DNA of 64,000 nucleotides from Microlunatus endophyticus. Lineage in GTDB: Bacteria; Actinomycetota; Actinomycetes; Propionibacteriales; Propionibacteriaceae. Numbering within the stretch: position 1 is the first letter of the stretch; each line of letters starts with the position of its first letter. The notes beneath the pieces were generated by a model that saw only the letters and a program-made list of their open reading frames with translations, did no database searches and was not told where the DNA came from. Shown in pieces: positions 23,183 to 32,369 of this stretch. The DNA lies in NCBI RefSeq assembly GCF_014646195.1, contig NZ_BMMZ01000011.1, positions 62,001 through 126,000 on the forward strand, written 5' to 3'. Position numbers and translations under genes: made by a program.

Positions 23183-25288
23183 ATGGGCGAGCGGCGGCAA
23201 CATCCTTCCAAGCGCGATCCTTCCCGGCGCGACTCCTCCAAACCTGCGGGCGCGACCGGTCGCGTACCGGCTGGGGAACGACGCACCAGCTCGGCGTCGC
23301 GAGGTCGTACCACCCGGACCGTCCGGACGGCTTCGGAGGGCAAGCCCAGGTCCACCGTTCTCAAGTCCGGCGGGTCGAAGGGCGGCACGGCCAAGATCAA
23401 CAAACCCAAGATCAACAAACCCAAGATCAACAAGGCCGGGACCGAGAAGCCCGGGATCAAGAAGCCGAAGATCAAGAAGGCGCGCAAGGCACTGGTCGTG
23501 CCGTTGGGCTCGGGGACCCGCCGGGTCCGGATCATCGGGATCGCGATGGCGATCGCGATCTCGCTGTGCGCCGGGCGACTGCTGCAGCTGCAGGGATTCG
23601 ATTCGGCTGCCTACGGTGCGATCGCCACCGCCGACCTGACGACCAGTACGGCCCTGCTGCCGGCGCGTGGCGAGATCACCGGCCGCGACGGCACCGTGCT
23701 CGCCGGGACCGAACCGGCGGTCGACATCACCGCGGATCCGACGCTGACCAGCCAGGACTGCGGCGAGAGCTATGTCGGCCCGCTGTGCGGTCTGGCCCAG
23801 GCGACCAAGATCACCCAGGTGATCGCCTCGCACACCAAGATCGACCAGAAGCAGACGATCGCAACCCTGATGCGCCATGACACGCATTTCGTCTATGTGG
23901 CCAAGAAGGTGCCGTCCGATGTGTACACCGACATCACCAACCAGCTGAACGACGAGAACCTGCCCGGGATCTATGAGGAGAACGATCCGATCCGGACTTA
24001 CCCGCAGGGCACGGTCGCCTCGAATGTCGTCGGCTTCGTCAACAGCCAGGGCAAGGGAGTGGCGGGCCTGGAGTACGCGCTGAATTCGTCGCTGGCCGGT
24101 GTCGAGGGCAAGGAGAGCTACGAGAGTGCGCCCAACGGCAGCAGGATCCCGCTCGGCGACAGCACCATCACTCCGGCCAAGAACGGCACCAACTACCAGC
24201 TCACCATCGATCCCGAGCTGCAGTGGATGGTCCAGCGCAGGATCGATTCCCAGCAGGCCAAGACCGGGGCCGACTGGGTCACCGCGATCACCATGGACGT
24301 CACCAACGGCCAGATCCTGGCCATGGCGCAGACACCGGGGTACGACTCCAGCGACCCGGGTGCGAGCAAGCCGGCCGACCTCGGCGACCGGGCGGTCAGC
24401 CAGGCCTACGAGCCCGGGAGCGTGGAGAAGATCCTCACGTCCGCCGCGCTGATCGACAGCGGCCACGCCAATCCCGAGACCAGGGTGACGGTGCCCGGGA
24501 CCATCCCGTCGGGTGACGGCGTGATCAAGGACGACGTCGCGCACGGGACGATCCGCTATCGGATGCGCGGGATCGTCGCGAATTCCTCCAACATCGGCAT
24601 GCTGATGCTGGCCCGGCAGATGGACAAGTCGACGCTGCACCAGTACCTGACCAGTTTCGGACTGGGGCAGACGACCGGTGTCGGCCTGCCGGGAGAGTCG
24701 ACTGGCACACTGCCGCCGGCTGACATGAAGGACTACACCCGCGACCAGATCGCCTTCGGCCAGGGCCTGTCGGTCACAACCGTCCAGGAGGCGGCCGCGA
24801 TCTCGGCGATCGTCGACGGCGGCGTGTACCACACCCCGACGGTGATCAAATCGGCCAGCACCGCCGACGGCACGCCGGTCCCGGTCAACGATCCGGCGCC
24901 CCGCCGGGTGGTCTCGGCCAAGACCTCGTCGGAGATCCGCGACATGATGGAGGCCGTCGTCACCAACACCGAGGCGAGCCAGAAGAACCTGATGCTCGAC
25001 CACTACCGCAGCGGCGGCAAGACCGGTACCGCCCAGCGCTACGACCCCGACTGCGGTTGTTACAAGGGGTACGTGACCTCGTTCGTCGGCTTCGCACCGC
25101 TGAACAACCCGAAGCTCCTCACCTACGTGGTGGTGAACAACCCCAAGCGCGGTGACACCGGTACCGGCACCGCCGGCCCCGTGTACCAGGACATCATGCA
25201 GTACGCCCTGCCGCGTTACGGCATCGTTCCCGACCAGAAGAGCAAAGCCTGGGAAGTCGCCCAGATGAACCGCCCGTTGACGTGGTGA
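23183..25288 (+). CDS. ftsI: Septal peptidoglycan transpeptidase FtsI (PBP3-like)
   Basis: A 701-residue class B penicillin-binding protein. The unusually long basic cytoplasmic region (about residues 1-112) includes tandem KINKP units at 71-85. One membrane helix follows (about 115-131), then a PBP dimerisation domain and the transpeptidase domain with catalytic SxxK (S413-V-E-K416), SSN (468-470) and KTG (613-615). No PASTA domain is present. It cross-links septal peptidoglycan with FtsW. The murE start overlaps its stop by 1 nt. Confidence 0.95.
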   Translation: MGERRQHPSKRDPSRRDSSKPAGATGRVPAGERRTSSASRGRTTRTVRTASEGKPRSTVLKSGGSKGGTAKINKPKINKPKINKAGTEKPGIKKPKIKKARKALVVPLGSGTRRVRIIGIAMAIAISLCAGRLLQLQGFDSAAYGAIATADLTTSTALLPARGEITGRDGTVLAGTEPAVDITADPTLTSQDCGESYVGPLCGLAQATKITQVIASHTKIDQKQTIATLMRHDTHFVYVAKKVPSDVYTDITNQLNDENLPGIYEENDPIRTYPQGTVASNVVGFVNSQGKGVAGLEYALNSSLAGVEGKESYESAPNGSRIPLGDSTITPAKNGTNYQLTIDPELQWMVQRRIDSQQAKTGADWVTAITMDVTNGQILAMAQTPGYDSSDPGASKPADLGDRAVSQAYEPGSVEKILTSAALIDSGHANPETRVTVPGTIPSGDGVIKDDVAHGTIRYRMRGIVANSSNIGMLMLARQMDKSTLHQYLTSFGLGQTTGVGLPGESTGTLPPADMKDYTRDQIAFGQGLSVTTVQEAAAISAIVDGGVYHTPTVIKSASTADGTPVPVNDPAPRRVVSAKTSSEIRDMMEAVVTNTEASQKNLMLDHYRSGGKTGTAQRYDPDCGCYKGYVTSFVGFAPLNNPKLLTYVVVNNPKRGDTGTGTAGPVYQDIMQYALPRYGIVPDQKSKAWEVAQMNRPLTW

Positions 25289-26943
25289 TGTCGCCGGATC
25301 CGATTCCTGGTCCCGGCGCGCCGGCAGGTAGCGTCGGGGCCGTGTCTGACCGATCCGCGGCCGGTGGCCTGCGCCCCGCGCTGACCCAGCCGTATCCGCT
25401 GGATCGGCTGGTCGAGGTGCTCGGCGCGGCCCGGCCCGACGGAGCCGTCGAGGCGTCCGGCGTCCAGGTGCGGGGAGTCGCGTTCGACAACCGGCAGGTG
25501 CTGCCGGGGGACCTCTACATCGGCCTGCCCGGCAACCGCACCCACGGGGCCCGATTCGCCGCCGAGGCGGTCGACGCCGGTGCCGTGGCCGTGCTGACCG
25601 ACCTGGCCGGAGCCGAATTGCTGACCGCGTCCCCCGACGTGCCGGTGCTGTTGGCCGACGACCCGCGGCGGGCGATGGCGACCGCGGCCGCCGAGGTGTA
25701 CGGCCGGCCGGCCACCCGGTTGATCATGCTTGCAGTGACCGGGACCAACGGCAAGACCACCACCTGTGACCTGCTGGCGGCCGGCCTGCGGGCCACCGGT
25801 CTGAGTTGTGGCGTGATCGGCACCCTGGGCTACTTCGTCGACGGCATCGAGATCCCCGCGCAGCGCACCACCGTCACCACCCCGGAATCGGCCGACGTCC
25901 AGGCGCTGCTGGCGATCATGGTCGAACGAGGTGCCCAGGCGGTCGTGATGGAGGCCTCTTCGCACGCACTGGCGCTGGGTCGCGTGGACGAGATCGTCTA
26001 CGACGTCGGCGCTTTCACCAATCTCGGCCGCGATCACCTGGACTTCCACGGCACTCTCGAGGCCTACTTCGAGGCCAAGGCGCAGCTGTTCACCGCGGAG
26101 CGCAGCCGCCGGGTGGTGATCAACATCGACGATCCCCGCGGCGCCGAACTGGTCACCCGGTCGACGGCTGCGGGCCTCGACGTGGCCACGACCAGCCTTG
26201 CGGGGCAGCCGGTGCCGATGGCCGGTGCGGGCACTGATCAGTACGCCTGTCTTTCCTACGACCCGCTGTCCGATCCGGTCGCGGTCAGGATCCTGACACC
26301 AACGGGGGAGCTGGAGTTCGGCCTCGGGCTGCCCGGGTCGTACAACGTCGCCAATGCGCTCACCGCACTGGCGATGCTGGACCGGATCGGCATCGATCTC
26401 CGGCAGGCGTCCGCCGGGCTGTCCGAGGTCGCGGTCCCCGGACGGCTGGAGCGCGTCGAGCTGGCCGGAGGACCCCGGGCCTATGTCGACTTCGCGCACA
26501 CTCCCCAGGCGATCCGCTCGGTGCTGGCAGAGCTGCGATCGGTCACCCGGGACGGCAGGTTGATCACTGTCGTCGGCTGCGGCGGTGATCGGGACCCGGC
26601 CAAACGCGGTCCGATGGGAGCCGCCGCCGCCGAGCTGTCCGATCTGGTGATCATCACCGACGACAACCCGCGGACCGAGGACCCCGACCGGATCCGGGCT
26701 GCCGCGCTGGCGGGCGCTCGGGAGCAGGCCGACCGACAGGACCGGCCGGTCCGCATCGTCGACGGTCGTGACCGCTCGAGGGCGATCCGTCTCGCGCTGG
26801 CCGAAGCCGCGCCGCAGGACGTGATCGCCGTGCTGGGTAAGGGGCACGAACACGGGCAGGAGATCAACGGAACCGTGCTGGCCTTCGACGACGCGGAACA
26901 ACTCGTCTCCGGATGGCAGGACCGGGAGGTGACTGCATCATGA
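25288..26943 (+). CDS. murE: UDP-N-acetylmuramoyl-tripeptide synthetase MurE (diaminopimelate-adding)
   Basis: About 551 residues. The ATP-binding loop is AVTGTNGKTTTCDLL, the UDP-MurNAc/carbamate lysine region is TFHGTLEAYFEAKAQLF-like (HLDFHGTLEAYFEAKAQLF), and the amino-acid selectivity motif is DDNPRTEDP. DNPR is characteristic of enzymes that add diaminopimelate rather than lysine. It adds the third residue of the peptidoglycan stem. The ATG at 25288 uses the last base of the ftsI stop codon; in-frame GTG codons just upstream (25282, 25285) are also possible. murF overlaps its stop by 4 nt. Confidence 0.95.
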   Translation: MSPDPIPGPGAPAGSVGAVSDRSAAGGLRPALTQPYPLDRLVEVLGAARPDGAVEASGVQVRGVAFDNRQVLPGDLYIGLPGNRTHGARFAAEAVDAGAVAVLTDLAGAELLTASPDVPVLLADDPRRAMATAAAEVYGRPATRLIMLAVTGTNGKTTTCDLLAAGLRATGLSCGVIGTLGYFVDGIEIPAQRTTVTTPESADVQALLAIMVERGAQAVVMEASSHALALGRVDEIVYDVGAFTNLGRDHLDFHGTLEAYFEAKAQLFTAERSRRVVINIDDPRGAELVTRSTAAGLDVATTSLAGQPVPMAGAGTDQYACLSYDPLSDPVAVRILTPTGELEFGLGLPGSYNVANALTALAMLDRIGIDLRQASAGLSEVAVPGRLERVELAGGPRAYVDFAHTPQAIRSVLAELRSVTRDGRLITVVGCGGDRDPAKRGPMGAAAAELSDLVIITDDNPRTEDPDRIRAAALAGAREQADRQDRPVRIVDGRDRSRAIRLALAEAAPQDVIAVLGKGHEHGQEINGTVLAFDDAEQLVSGWQDREVTAS

Positions 26944-28388
26944 TCGACAACACGGTCGGCGAGCTCGCAGCGGTGATCGGCGCGCGGGTCGAGGCCGACG
27001 GCCACGGCGTCGACGCGTCGCTTCTCGACACCCCCGTGATCGATCTCGTCTACGACTCCCGCGATGCCCGTCCGGGGAGCCTGTTCGTCGCATTGCCCGG
27101 TGAACGGGTCGACGGCCACGACTACGCGCAGGCGGCCTGGCGGGCAGGAGCTGTCGCTGCGATCACCAACCGTCCGGTGCCCGGCGGGCCGTGCCTGGTC
27201 ACCGACGACCCGGTCGCGGCCATGGGAGCGATCGGCCGGCACGTGGTCGCCGCCGCCAAGATCGGCGGGCTGCAGGTGATCGGCATCACCGGCTCGGCCG
27301 GTAAGAGCACCACCAAGGACCTGTTGGCCCAGATCCTCGAACGCGTCGCACCGGTCGTTGCGCCGCGGGGCTCGATGAACAACGAGATCGGGCTGCCCAC
27401 CACCGCCAGCTGGGTGCAGGCCGACACCAGGTTCCTGATCGCCGAGATGGGCGCCAAGGGCATCGGGCACATCCGCTACTTGTGCGGGATCACCCCTCCC
27501 GATGTCGGCGTCGTGCTCAACGTCGGCGCCGCCCATCTGGGCAAATTCGGCAGCCAGGATGCGATCGCCCAGGCCAAGGGGGAGCTGGCCGAGGCGGCCA
27601 CCGCGGCCGTGGTGCTCAACTCCGACGACAGGCGGGTCCGGGCGATGGCCCAGCGCGCGACAGCTCCGGTGAGCTTCTTCTCCGTCGGCTCCCCGGCGCA
27701 GGTGTCGGCGGACGAGCTGGTGCGTGATGATCTCGACCGCTGGTCCTTCGCCCTCCGGATCGGTGACGAGCGGCATCCGGTACGGCTCCGGCTGCTCGGC
27801 CGGCACCAGGTGGCCAACGCGGTCGCAGCGGCAGCCGCGGCCCACGTCGTCGGGGTAGGGGCCGCGGTGATCGCCGAGGCACTCAGTGCCGCGGAGAGCC
27901 GGTCGCACTGGCGGATGGAGCTCCACGACCTGCCGGCCGGCGGTGTCCTGATCAACGACGCGTACAACGCCAATCCGGTCTCGATGGCAGCTGCCCTGGA
28001 CACCCTGTCCAGCATCGGCGATCATCGCCGCAGCACGGATCCGGCGACCACGACAACCGCAGTGCTGGGGGAGATGCTGGAACTGGGCGCCGACTCGGAT
28101 TCCTTGCATCGCGACCTGGGCCGGACCGTCGCCGAGCATCGGATCGACCGGCTGATCACCGTCGGGCCCGGCGCCGAACCGATCGCTGCCGGTGCGCTGG
28201 CGGCGGGCATGGATCCTGCTGCGGTGGCGCAGGTTCCGGACAAGGCCGAGGCGCTGGCCCTGTTGCAGGGGCTGGCCGCAGTCGATCTGGTGTTGATCAA
28301 GGCCTCCCGGGACGTCGGCCTGGAGAGCATCGGCGAGCAGCTGTTGGCCGGCGGCCGGCAGCACGCGCGGACCGGCACCCGGAACTGA
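26940..28388 (+). CDS. murF: UDP-N-acetylmuramoyl-tripeptide--D-alanyl-D-alanine ligase MurF
   Basis: 482 residues with the Mur ligase P-loop GITGSAGKSTTKDLLAQIL, the central domain (MNNEIGLPTTASWV, ADTRFLIAEMGAKGIGHI) and the C-terminal domain signature NDAYNANPVSMAAALDTL. It completes the pentapeptide by adding D-Ala-D-Ala. The start at 26940 is chosen because it forms the ATGA overlap with murE. Confidence 0.95.
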   Translation: MIDNTVGELAAVIGARVEADGHGVDASLLDTPVIDLVYDSRDARPGSLFVALPGERVDGHDYAQAAWRAGAVAAITNRPVPGGPCLVTDDPVAAMGAIGRHVVAAAKIGGLQVIGITGSAGKSTTKDLLAQILERVAPVVAPRGSMNNEIGLPTTASWVQADTRFLIAEMGAKGIGHIRYLCGITPPDVGVVLNVGAAHLGKFGSQDAIAQAKGELAEAATAAVVLNSDDRRVRAMAQRATAPVSFFSVGSPAQVSADELVRDDLDRWSFALRIGDERHPVRLRLLGRHQVANAVAAAAAAHVVGVGAAVIAEALSAAESRSHWRMELHDLPAGGVLINDAYNANPVSMAAALDTLSSIGDHRRSTDPATTTTAVLGEMLELGADSDSLHRDLGRTVAEHRIDRLITVGPGAEPIAAGALAAGMDPAAVAQVPDKAEALALLQGLAAVDLVLIKASRDVGLESIGEQLLAGGRQHARTGTRN

Positions 28389-28397
28389 GGCCCCGTC

Positions 28398-29477
28398 GTG
28401 ATCGCCATCGCGATATCAGGGATCCTTGCCCTCTTCGGGTCGTTGTTCGGCACCAAGATCGCTGTCGGTGCGTTCAGCCGCCGCGGCTACGGGCAGCCGT
28501 TCCGGGACGGCACCCCCGACACCCACCAGATCAAGCGCGGAACGCCCACCATGGGCGGCCTGGTGATCATCGCATCGGTCGACTTCGGCTACCTGGTGGC
28601 GCAGTTGATCACCATGACCGTCCCCAGCCTGTCGGCACTGCTGGTGCTCTTCCTGATCAACGGCCTGGCCGTCGTCGGTTTCCTGGATGACTACCTCAAG
28701 ACCGTGCAACAGCACTCGAAAGGACTGCATCCGTGGGCCAAGATCGGCGGTCAGACGCTGATCGGGGTGGCGTTCGCGGTCCTTGCCCTGGAGTTCCCCG
28801 ACTCCCGTGGACTGACGCCGGCATCGCCGTTCATCTCGTTCCTGCGCAACATCCCGCCGGAGTTGCCGATGGTGGTGGCGGTGATCTGGATCGTGTTGGT
28901 GATCATCGGTGCCAGCAACGGGGTCAACCTGACCGACGGTCTGGACGGGCTCGCCGCGGGTGCCTGCGCGATGATCTTCGGCGCCTACGCGTTGATCAAC
29001 ATCTGGCAGTACAACCAGTCCTGTGCCCGGGTCCTGTCGGCGGGACCGAACTGCTACGAGGTCCGCGATCCGTACGACCTGGCTGCGGTTGCGCTGGCGT
29101 TGGCCGGTGGCTGCTTCGGTTTCCTGTGGTGGAATGCCAAGCCGGCCAAGATCATCATGGGCGACACCGGTGCGTTGTCGCTGGGCGGGGGGTTGGCCGC
29201 GTTCGCGGTCTTCTCCCGGACCGAGCTGCTCCTGATCCTGCTCGGCGGGCTGATGGTGATCGAGGTCGGTTCGCTGATCCTGCAGACCAGCTATTTCAAG
29301 GCGACCCGGCGACTGACCGGAACCCCGAAGCGGCTGTTCAAGAATTCCCCGCTGCACAACCACCTGGAGATGCTGGGCTGGGCAGAAGTGACGATCGTGA
29401 TGAGATTCTGGATCATCGCGGGCTTGTGTGTCGCCGCCGGGTTGGGCATCTTCTATGCCGAGTGGCTGGTGCGGTGA
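28398..29477 (+). CDS. mraY: Phospho-N-acetylmuramoyl-pentapeptide transferase MraY
   Basis: A 359-residue polytopic membrane enzyme with about ten helices. Signature loops are KRGTPTMGGLVI, FLDDYLKTV (catalytic aspartates), GVNLTDGLDGLAAG and KIIMGDTGALSLGG, and the C-terminal PLHNHLEMLGW histidine motif is present. It transfers phospho-MurNAc-pentapeptide to undecaprenyl phosphate to make lipid I. The start is GTG 28398, 9 bp after murF. Confidence 0.96.
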   Translation: MIAIAISGILALFGSLFGTKIAVGAFSRRGYGQPFRDGTPDTHQIKRGTPTMGGLVIIASVDFGYLVAQLITMTVPSLSALLVLFLINGLAVVGFLDDYLKTVQQHSKGLHPWAKIGGQTLIGVAFAVLALEFPDSRGLTPASPFISFLRNIPPELPMVVAVIWIVLVIIGASNGVNLTDGLDGLAAGACAMIFGAYALINIWQYNQSCARVLSAGPNCYEVRDPYDLAAVALALAGGCFGFLWWNAKPAKIIMGDTGALSLGGGLAAFAVFSRTELLLILLGGLMVIEVGSLILQTSYFKATRRLTGTPKRLFKNSPLHNHLEMLGWAEVTIVMRFWIIAGLCVAAGLGIFYAEWLVR

Positions 29478-29490
29478 GGCTGACGAGCAG

Positions 29491-29537
29491 GCGAAGGGCA
29501 CCAGTAGGGCGAAGGGCACCAGTAGGGCGAAGGGCTG
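29491..29537 (+). repeat. 18-bp tandem repeat in the mraY-murD spacer (about 2.6 copies)
   Basis: Two exact 18-bp units, GCGAAGGGCACCAGTAGG, at 29491-29508 and 29509-29526 are followed by a partial third from 29527. They lie between the mraY stop and the murD start. If translated in the murD frame they would encode a repeating AKGTSR hexapeptide, but the chosen murD start lies downstream. Confidence 0.85.
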
Positions 29538-29547
29538 GGACGAGCGG

Positions 29548-31032
29548 ATGAACATGATCGATTGGCTGGCGACCGCCGACGGGTCGAGCGACTGGAGCCG
29601 GGCCCACGTCGTGGTGGCCGGGATCGGTGTCGCTGGCTTCGCCGCCGCGGACGGCCTGCTGGAGTTCGGTGCCCGGGTGACGGCCCTGGACAGTGGGACC
29701 AGTGACCAGCTCCGGGAGCGGGTGACGCTGCTGGAGACCCTCGGGGCGACCGTACGGATCGGCCCCGGGAGCACCGACACGCTGCCCGCCGATGCGGATC
29801 TGGTGATCACCACGGGGCTGCCGCCACACCAGTCGATGATGATCGAGGCGGCCGCTCGGGGCGTCCCGGTGTGGAGCGAACCGGAGCTCGCCTGGCGGCT
29901 GATGCACCCGCGCAAGCCGGTGCCCTGGCTGGGAATCACCGGCACCAACGGTAAGACCACCACCACCGAGATGCTCGCCTCGATGCTCACCGCGGCCGGG
30001 CTGCGGACCGCTGCCGTCGGCAACATCGGCCGGCCGTTGATGGAGATCGTGCTCGACCCGCAGCCGTACGACGTCCTTGCGGTCGAGCTGTCGGCACAGC
30101 AGCTGCACCGGATGCACACCGTCTCGCTGCATTCCGCGGCGGTGCTCAATCTGCATCCCGATCACCTGGAGTGGCACGGCACGCTGGAGCAGTACGCGGC
30201 CGACAAGGCCCGGATCTACGAGCGGGTGCAGCAGGCCTGCGTCTACAACGTGGCCGAGGAGTCGACCCGCAGGATGGTCGAGGACGCCGAGGTCATCGAG
30301 GGCGCGCGGGCGATCGGCTTCACCCTCGGCGTACCGAAGGTCGCGATGGTCGGGCTGGTCGAGGACATCCTGGTCGACCGCGCCTTCATCGAGCAGCGCC
30401 AGACCTCGGCCGTCGAGCTGGCGACAATCGCCGACGTCGCCCCGGACGAGTCGGGCGCCGGTTCGGCGGCCCACAACGTCTCCAATGCTCTGGCGGCGGC
30501 CGCGCTGGCGCGGTCCTTCGGCGTCCGTCCCACCGCCGTCCGCGACGGATTGCGCGCGATGAGGGTTGGCGGCCACCGGATCCAGACTGTCGGAATCGTC
30601 GACGACGTCCGCTACGTCGACGACTCCAAGGCGACCAATCCGCACGCCGCCCAGGCGTCGCTGGCCGCCTTCGACTCCGTGGTGTGGGTGGCCGGTGGCC
30701 AGGCCAAGGGGGTGAGTTTCGACGACCTGGTGATCGCCAACCGCGAGCGCCTGCGCGGGGCGGTTCTGCTGGGTGTCGACCGGGACCTGATTGGCCAGGC
30801 CCTGGCCCGACACGCGCCCGAGGTCCCCGTGATCAGCGTCGCGGACACGGAAACTAGTGCCATGGCTCGGGTCGTCGGTGCGGCCGCGTCGCTGGCCCGT
30901 CCGGGTGACGTGGTGTTGCTGGCACCGGCGTGTGCGAGTCGCGACATGTACATCGACTACGCCGAGCGCGGTGACGCGTTCGCCGCGGCGGTGGGCAACC
31001 TGCAGAGCTCGGGCCCGGCCGGAGGGGAGTGA
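29548..31032 (+). CDS. murD: UDP-N-acetylmuramoylalanine--D-glutamate ligase MurD
   Basis: 494 residues. The Rossmann-like N-terminal domain begins HVVVAGIGVAGFAAADGLLEFG, the ATP loop is GITGTNGKTTTTEMLASML, and LHPDHLEWHGTLEQYAADKARIY carries the carbamylated lysine region. The C-terminal domain contains YVDDSKATNPHAA. It adds D-glutamate to UDP-MurNAc-L-Ala. ATG 29548 is chosen because the domain begins soon after; upstream in-frame ATGs overlap mraY and would translate the tandem repeat. ftsW follows directly. Confidence 0.94.
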   Translation: MNMIDWLATADGSSDWSRAHVVVAGIGVAGFAAADGLLEFGARVTALDSGTSDQLRERVTLLETLGATVRIGPGSTDTLPADADLVITTGLPPHQSMMIEAAARGVPVWSEPELAWRLMHPRKPVPWLGITGTNGKTTTTEMLASMLTAAGLRTAAVGNIGRPLMEIVLDPQPYDVLAVELSAQQLHRMHTVSLHSAAVLNLHPDHLEWHGTLEQYAADKARIYERVQQACVYNVAEESTRRMVEDAEVIEGARAIGFTLGVPKVAMVGLVEDILVDRAFIEQRQTSAVELATIADVAPDESGAGSAAHNVSNALAAAALARSFGVRPTAVRDGLRAMRVGGHRIQTVGIVDDVRYVDDSKATNPHAAQASLAAFDSVVWVAGGQAKGVSFDDLVIANRERLRGAVLLGVDRDLIGQALARHAPEVPVISVADTETSAMARVVGAAASLARPGDVVLLAPACASRDMYIDYAERGDAFAAAVGNLQSSGPAGGE

Positions 31033-31037
31033 CCAGC

Positions 31038-32369
31038 GTGAGCACGACGACCAGTGCGGCGACCCGCACCGCTGTTCCGCGCGAATCCAGGCACCAGACC
31101 CGGCAGGAGGCCGCTCAACAGGCCCGTCCGGGGCGGCTGGACTGGCTGCGGGTGATGTTGAACAAGCCGCTGGCCAGCTTCCACCTGGTGCTCGGTTCGG
31201 CCGGGATGCTGGTGGCGCTCGGCCTGATGATGGTGCTGTCGAGTTCCAGCGTGTACGCCTACCAGTACGAGGGCGACGCCTATTACTACCTGAAGCGGCA
31301 GGCGGTGTTTCTCGGCGTCGGCCTGATCGGCGCCTACGTGGTGACCCGGTTGTCCCGCTCGCTGCTGCGGGTGGTCGGCTGGATCGCGCTGTTCGTCTCC
31401 GCCGGAATGCTGGTGCTGACGTACACGCCGCTGGGTGTGACGATCAACGGCAACCGCAACTGGCTGCAGCTGGGAACTCCGATCCTGCAGTTGCAGCCCT
31501 CGGAGTTCGCCAAGCTCGCCATGATCATCTGGGCGGCGGATATCCTTGCTCGCAAGGACAAACTGCTCGACCAGCCCAAGCACCTGTTGATCCCGTTCCT
31601 GCCGGTGACCGGACTGATGATCTTGCTCGTGGTCTTCCAGGGTGACGCCGGCACCGCGGTCGTGATGGCCGGGATCGTCGCTGGGGTGCTGTGGATCGTC
31701 GGTGCCCCGATGCGGATCTTCGCCTCGATCGGCGTGATCGGCATCGTCGGCGTGATCGGCTTGTTCATCACCAGCCCCAACCGGATGGGACGACTGGCCG
31801 CCTTCCTCAATCCGACCGCGGACACAGCGGGAGCCAACCTGCAGTCGACCGTTGCGATGCGGGGTATCGCCTCCGGCGGCTGGTGGGGGGTCGGGCTCGG
31901 CGCCAGCCGGGAGAAGTGGGGCAGCCTCCCCGAGGCGCATACCGACTACATCTTCGCCGTGATCGGCGAGGAGCTCGGCCTCTTCGGCACCCTCGCCGTG
32001 CTCGGACTCTTCTTGGTGCTCGGCTATGCCGGGCTACGGATCGCGTTGCGTTCCGATGACAAATTCCACCGCTATCTGGCGGCCGGGGTGACCAGCTGGT
32101 TCATGGTACAGACGTTGATCAACCTCGGTGTGGTGCTCCGGTTGCTGCCGGTGGCGGGTGTACCGCTGCCCTTGCTGTCCTACGGCGGCTCGGCCCTGAT
32201 GGCCAATGTGATCGCGGTCGGCGTACTGATCGCCTGTGCCCGCAATGAACCGGCCGCCCGCCGGGTGCTGGCCCGGGCAGCACAACAGGTGCGGCCGGAG
32301 ATGACCACCGTCGTCGACGGCCGTGGCCGGGCCAAGAGTTCAGCACCGTCGGGGCGCCGCAAGCGATGA
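31038..32369 (+). CDS. ftsW: Lipid II polymerase / SEDS cell division protein FtsW
   Basis: About 443 residues with ten hydrophobic helices, the SEDS loop motif GVTINGNRNWLQLGTPILQLQPSE and the C-terminal PLPLLSYGGSALMAN. It polymerises glycan strands with FtsI at the septum. GTG 31038 is preferred because GGAGGGG (31021-31027) sits at good spacing. The GTG at 31029 forms a 4-nt overlap with murD but is too close to that site. The C-terminus is a short basic tail. murG overlaps by 4 nt. Confidence 0.95.
   Translation: MSTTTSAATRTAVPRESRHQTRQEAAQQARPGRLDWLRVMLNKPLASFHLVLGSAGMLVALGLMMVLSSSSVYAYQYEGDAYYYLKRQAVFLGVGLIGAYVVTRLSRSLLRVVGWIALFVSAGMLVLTYTPLGVTINGNRNWLQLGTPILQLQPSEFAKLAMIIWAADILARKDKLLDQPKHLLIPFLPVTGLMILLVVFQGDAGTAVVMAGIVAGVLWIVGAPMRIFASIGVIGIVGVIGLFITSPNRMGRLAAFLNPTADTAGANLQSTVAMRGIASGGWWGVGLGASREKWGSLPEAHTDYIFAVIGEELGLFGTLAVLGLFLVLGYAGLRIALRSDDKFHRYLAAGVTSWFMVQTLINLGVVLRLLPVAGVPLPLLSYGGSALMANVIAVGVLIACARNEPAARRVLARAAQQVRPEMTTVVDGRGRAKSSAPSGRRKR

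Noticed and set aside
22337..25003. Very long antisense open frame across ftsL and ftsI
   Set aside because: Leu/Gly/Arg-rich mirror frame of a strongly conserved gene; no family similarity. It is a codon-bias artefact.
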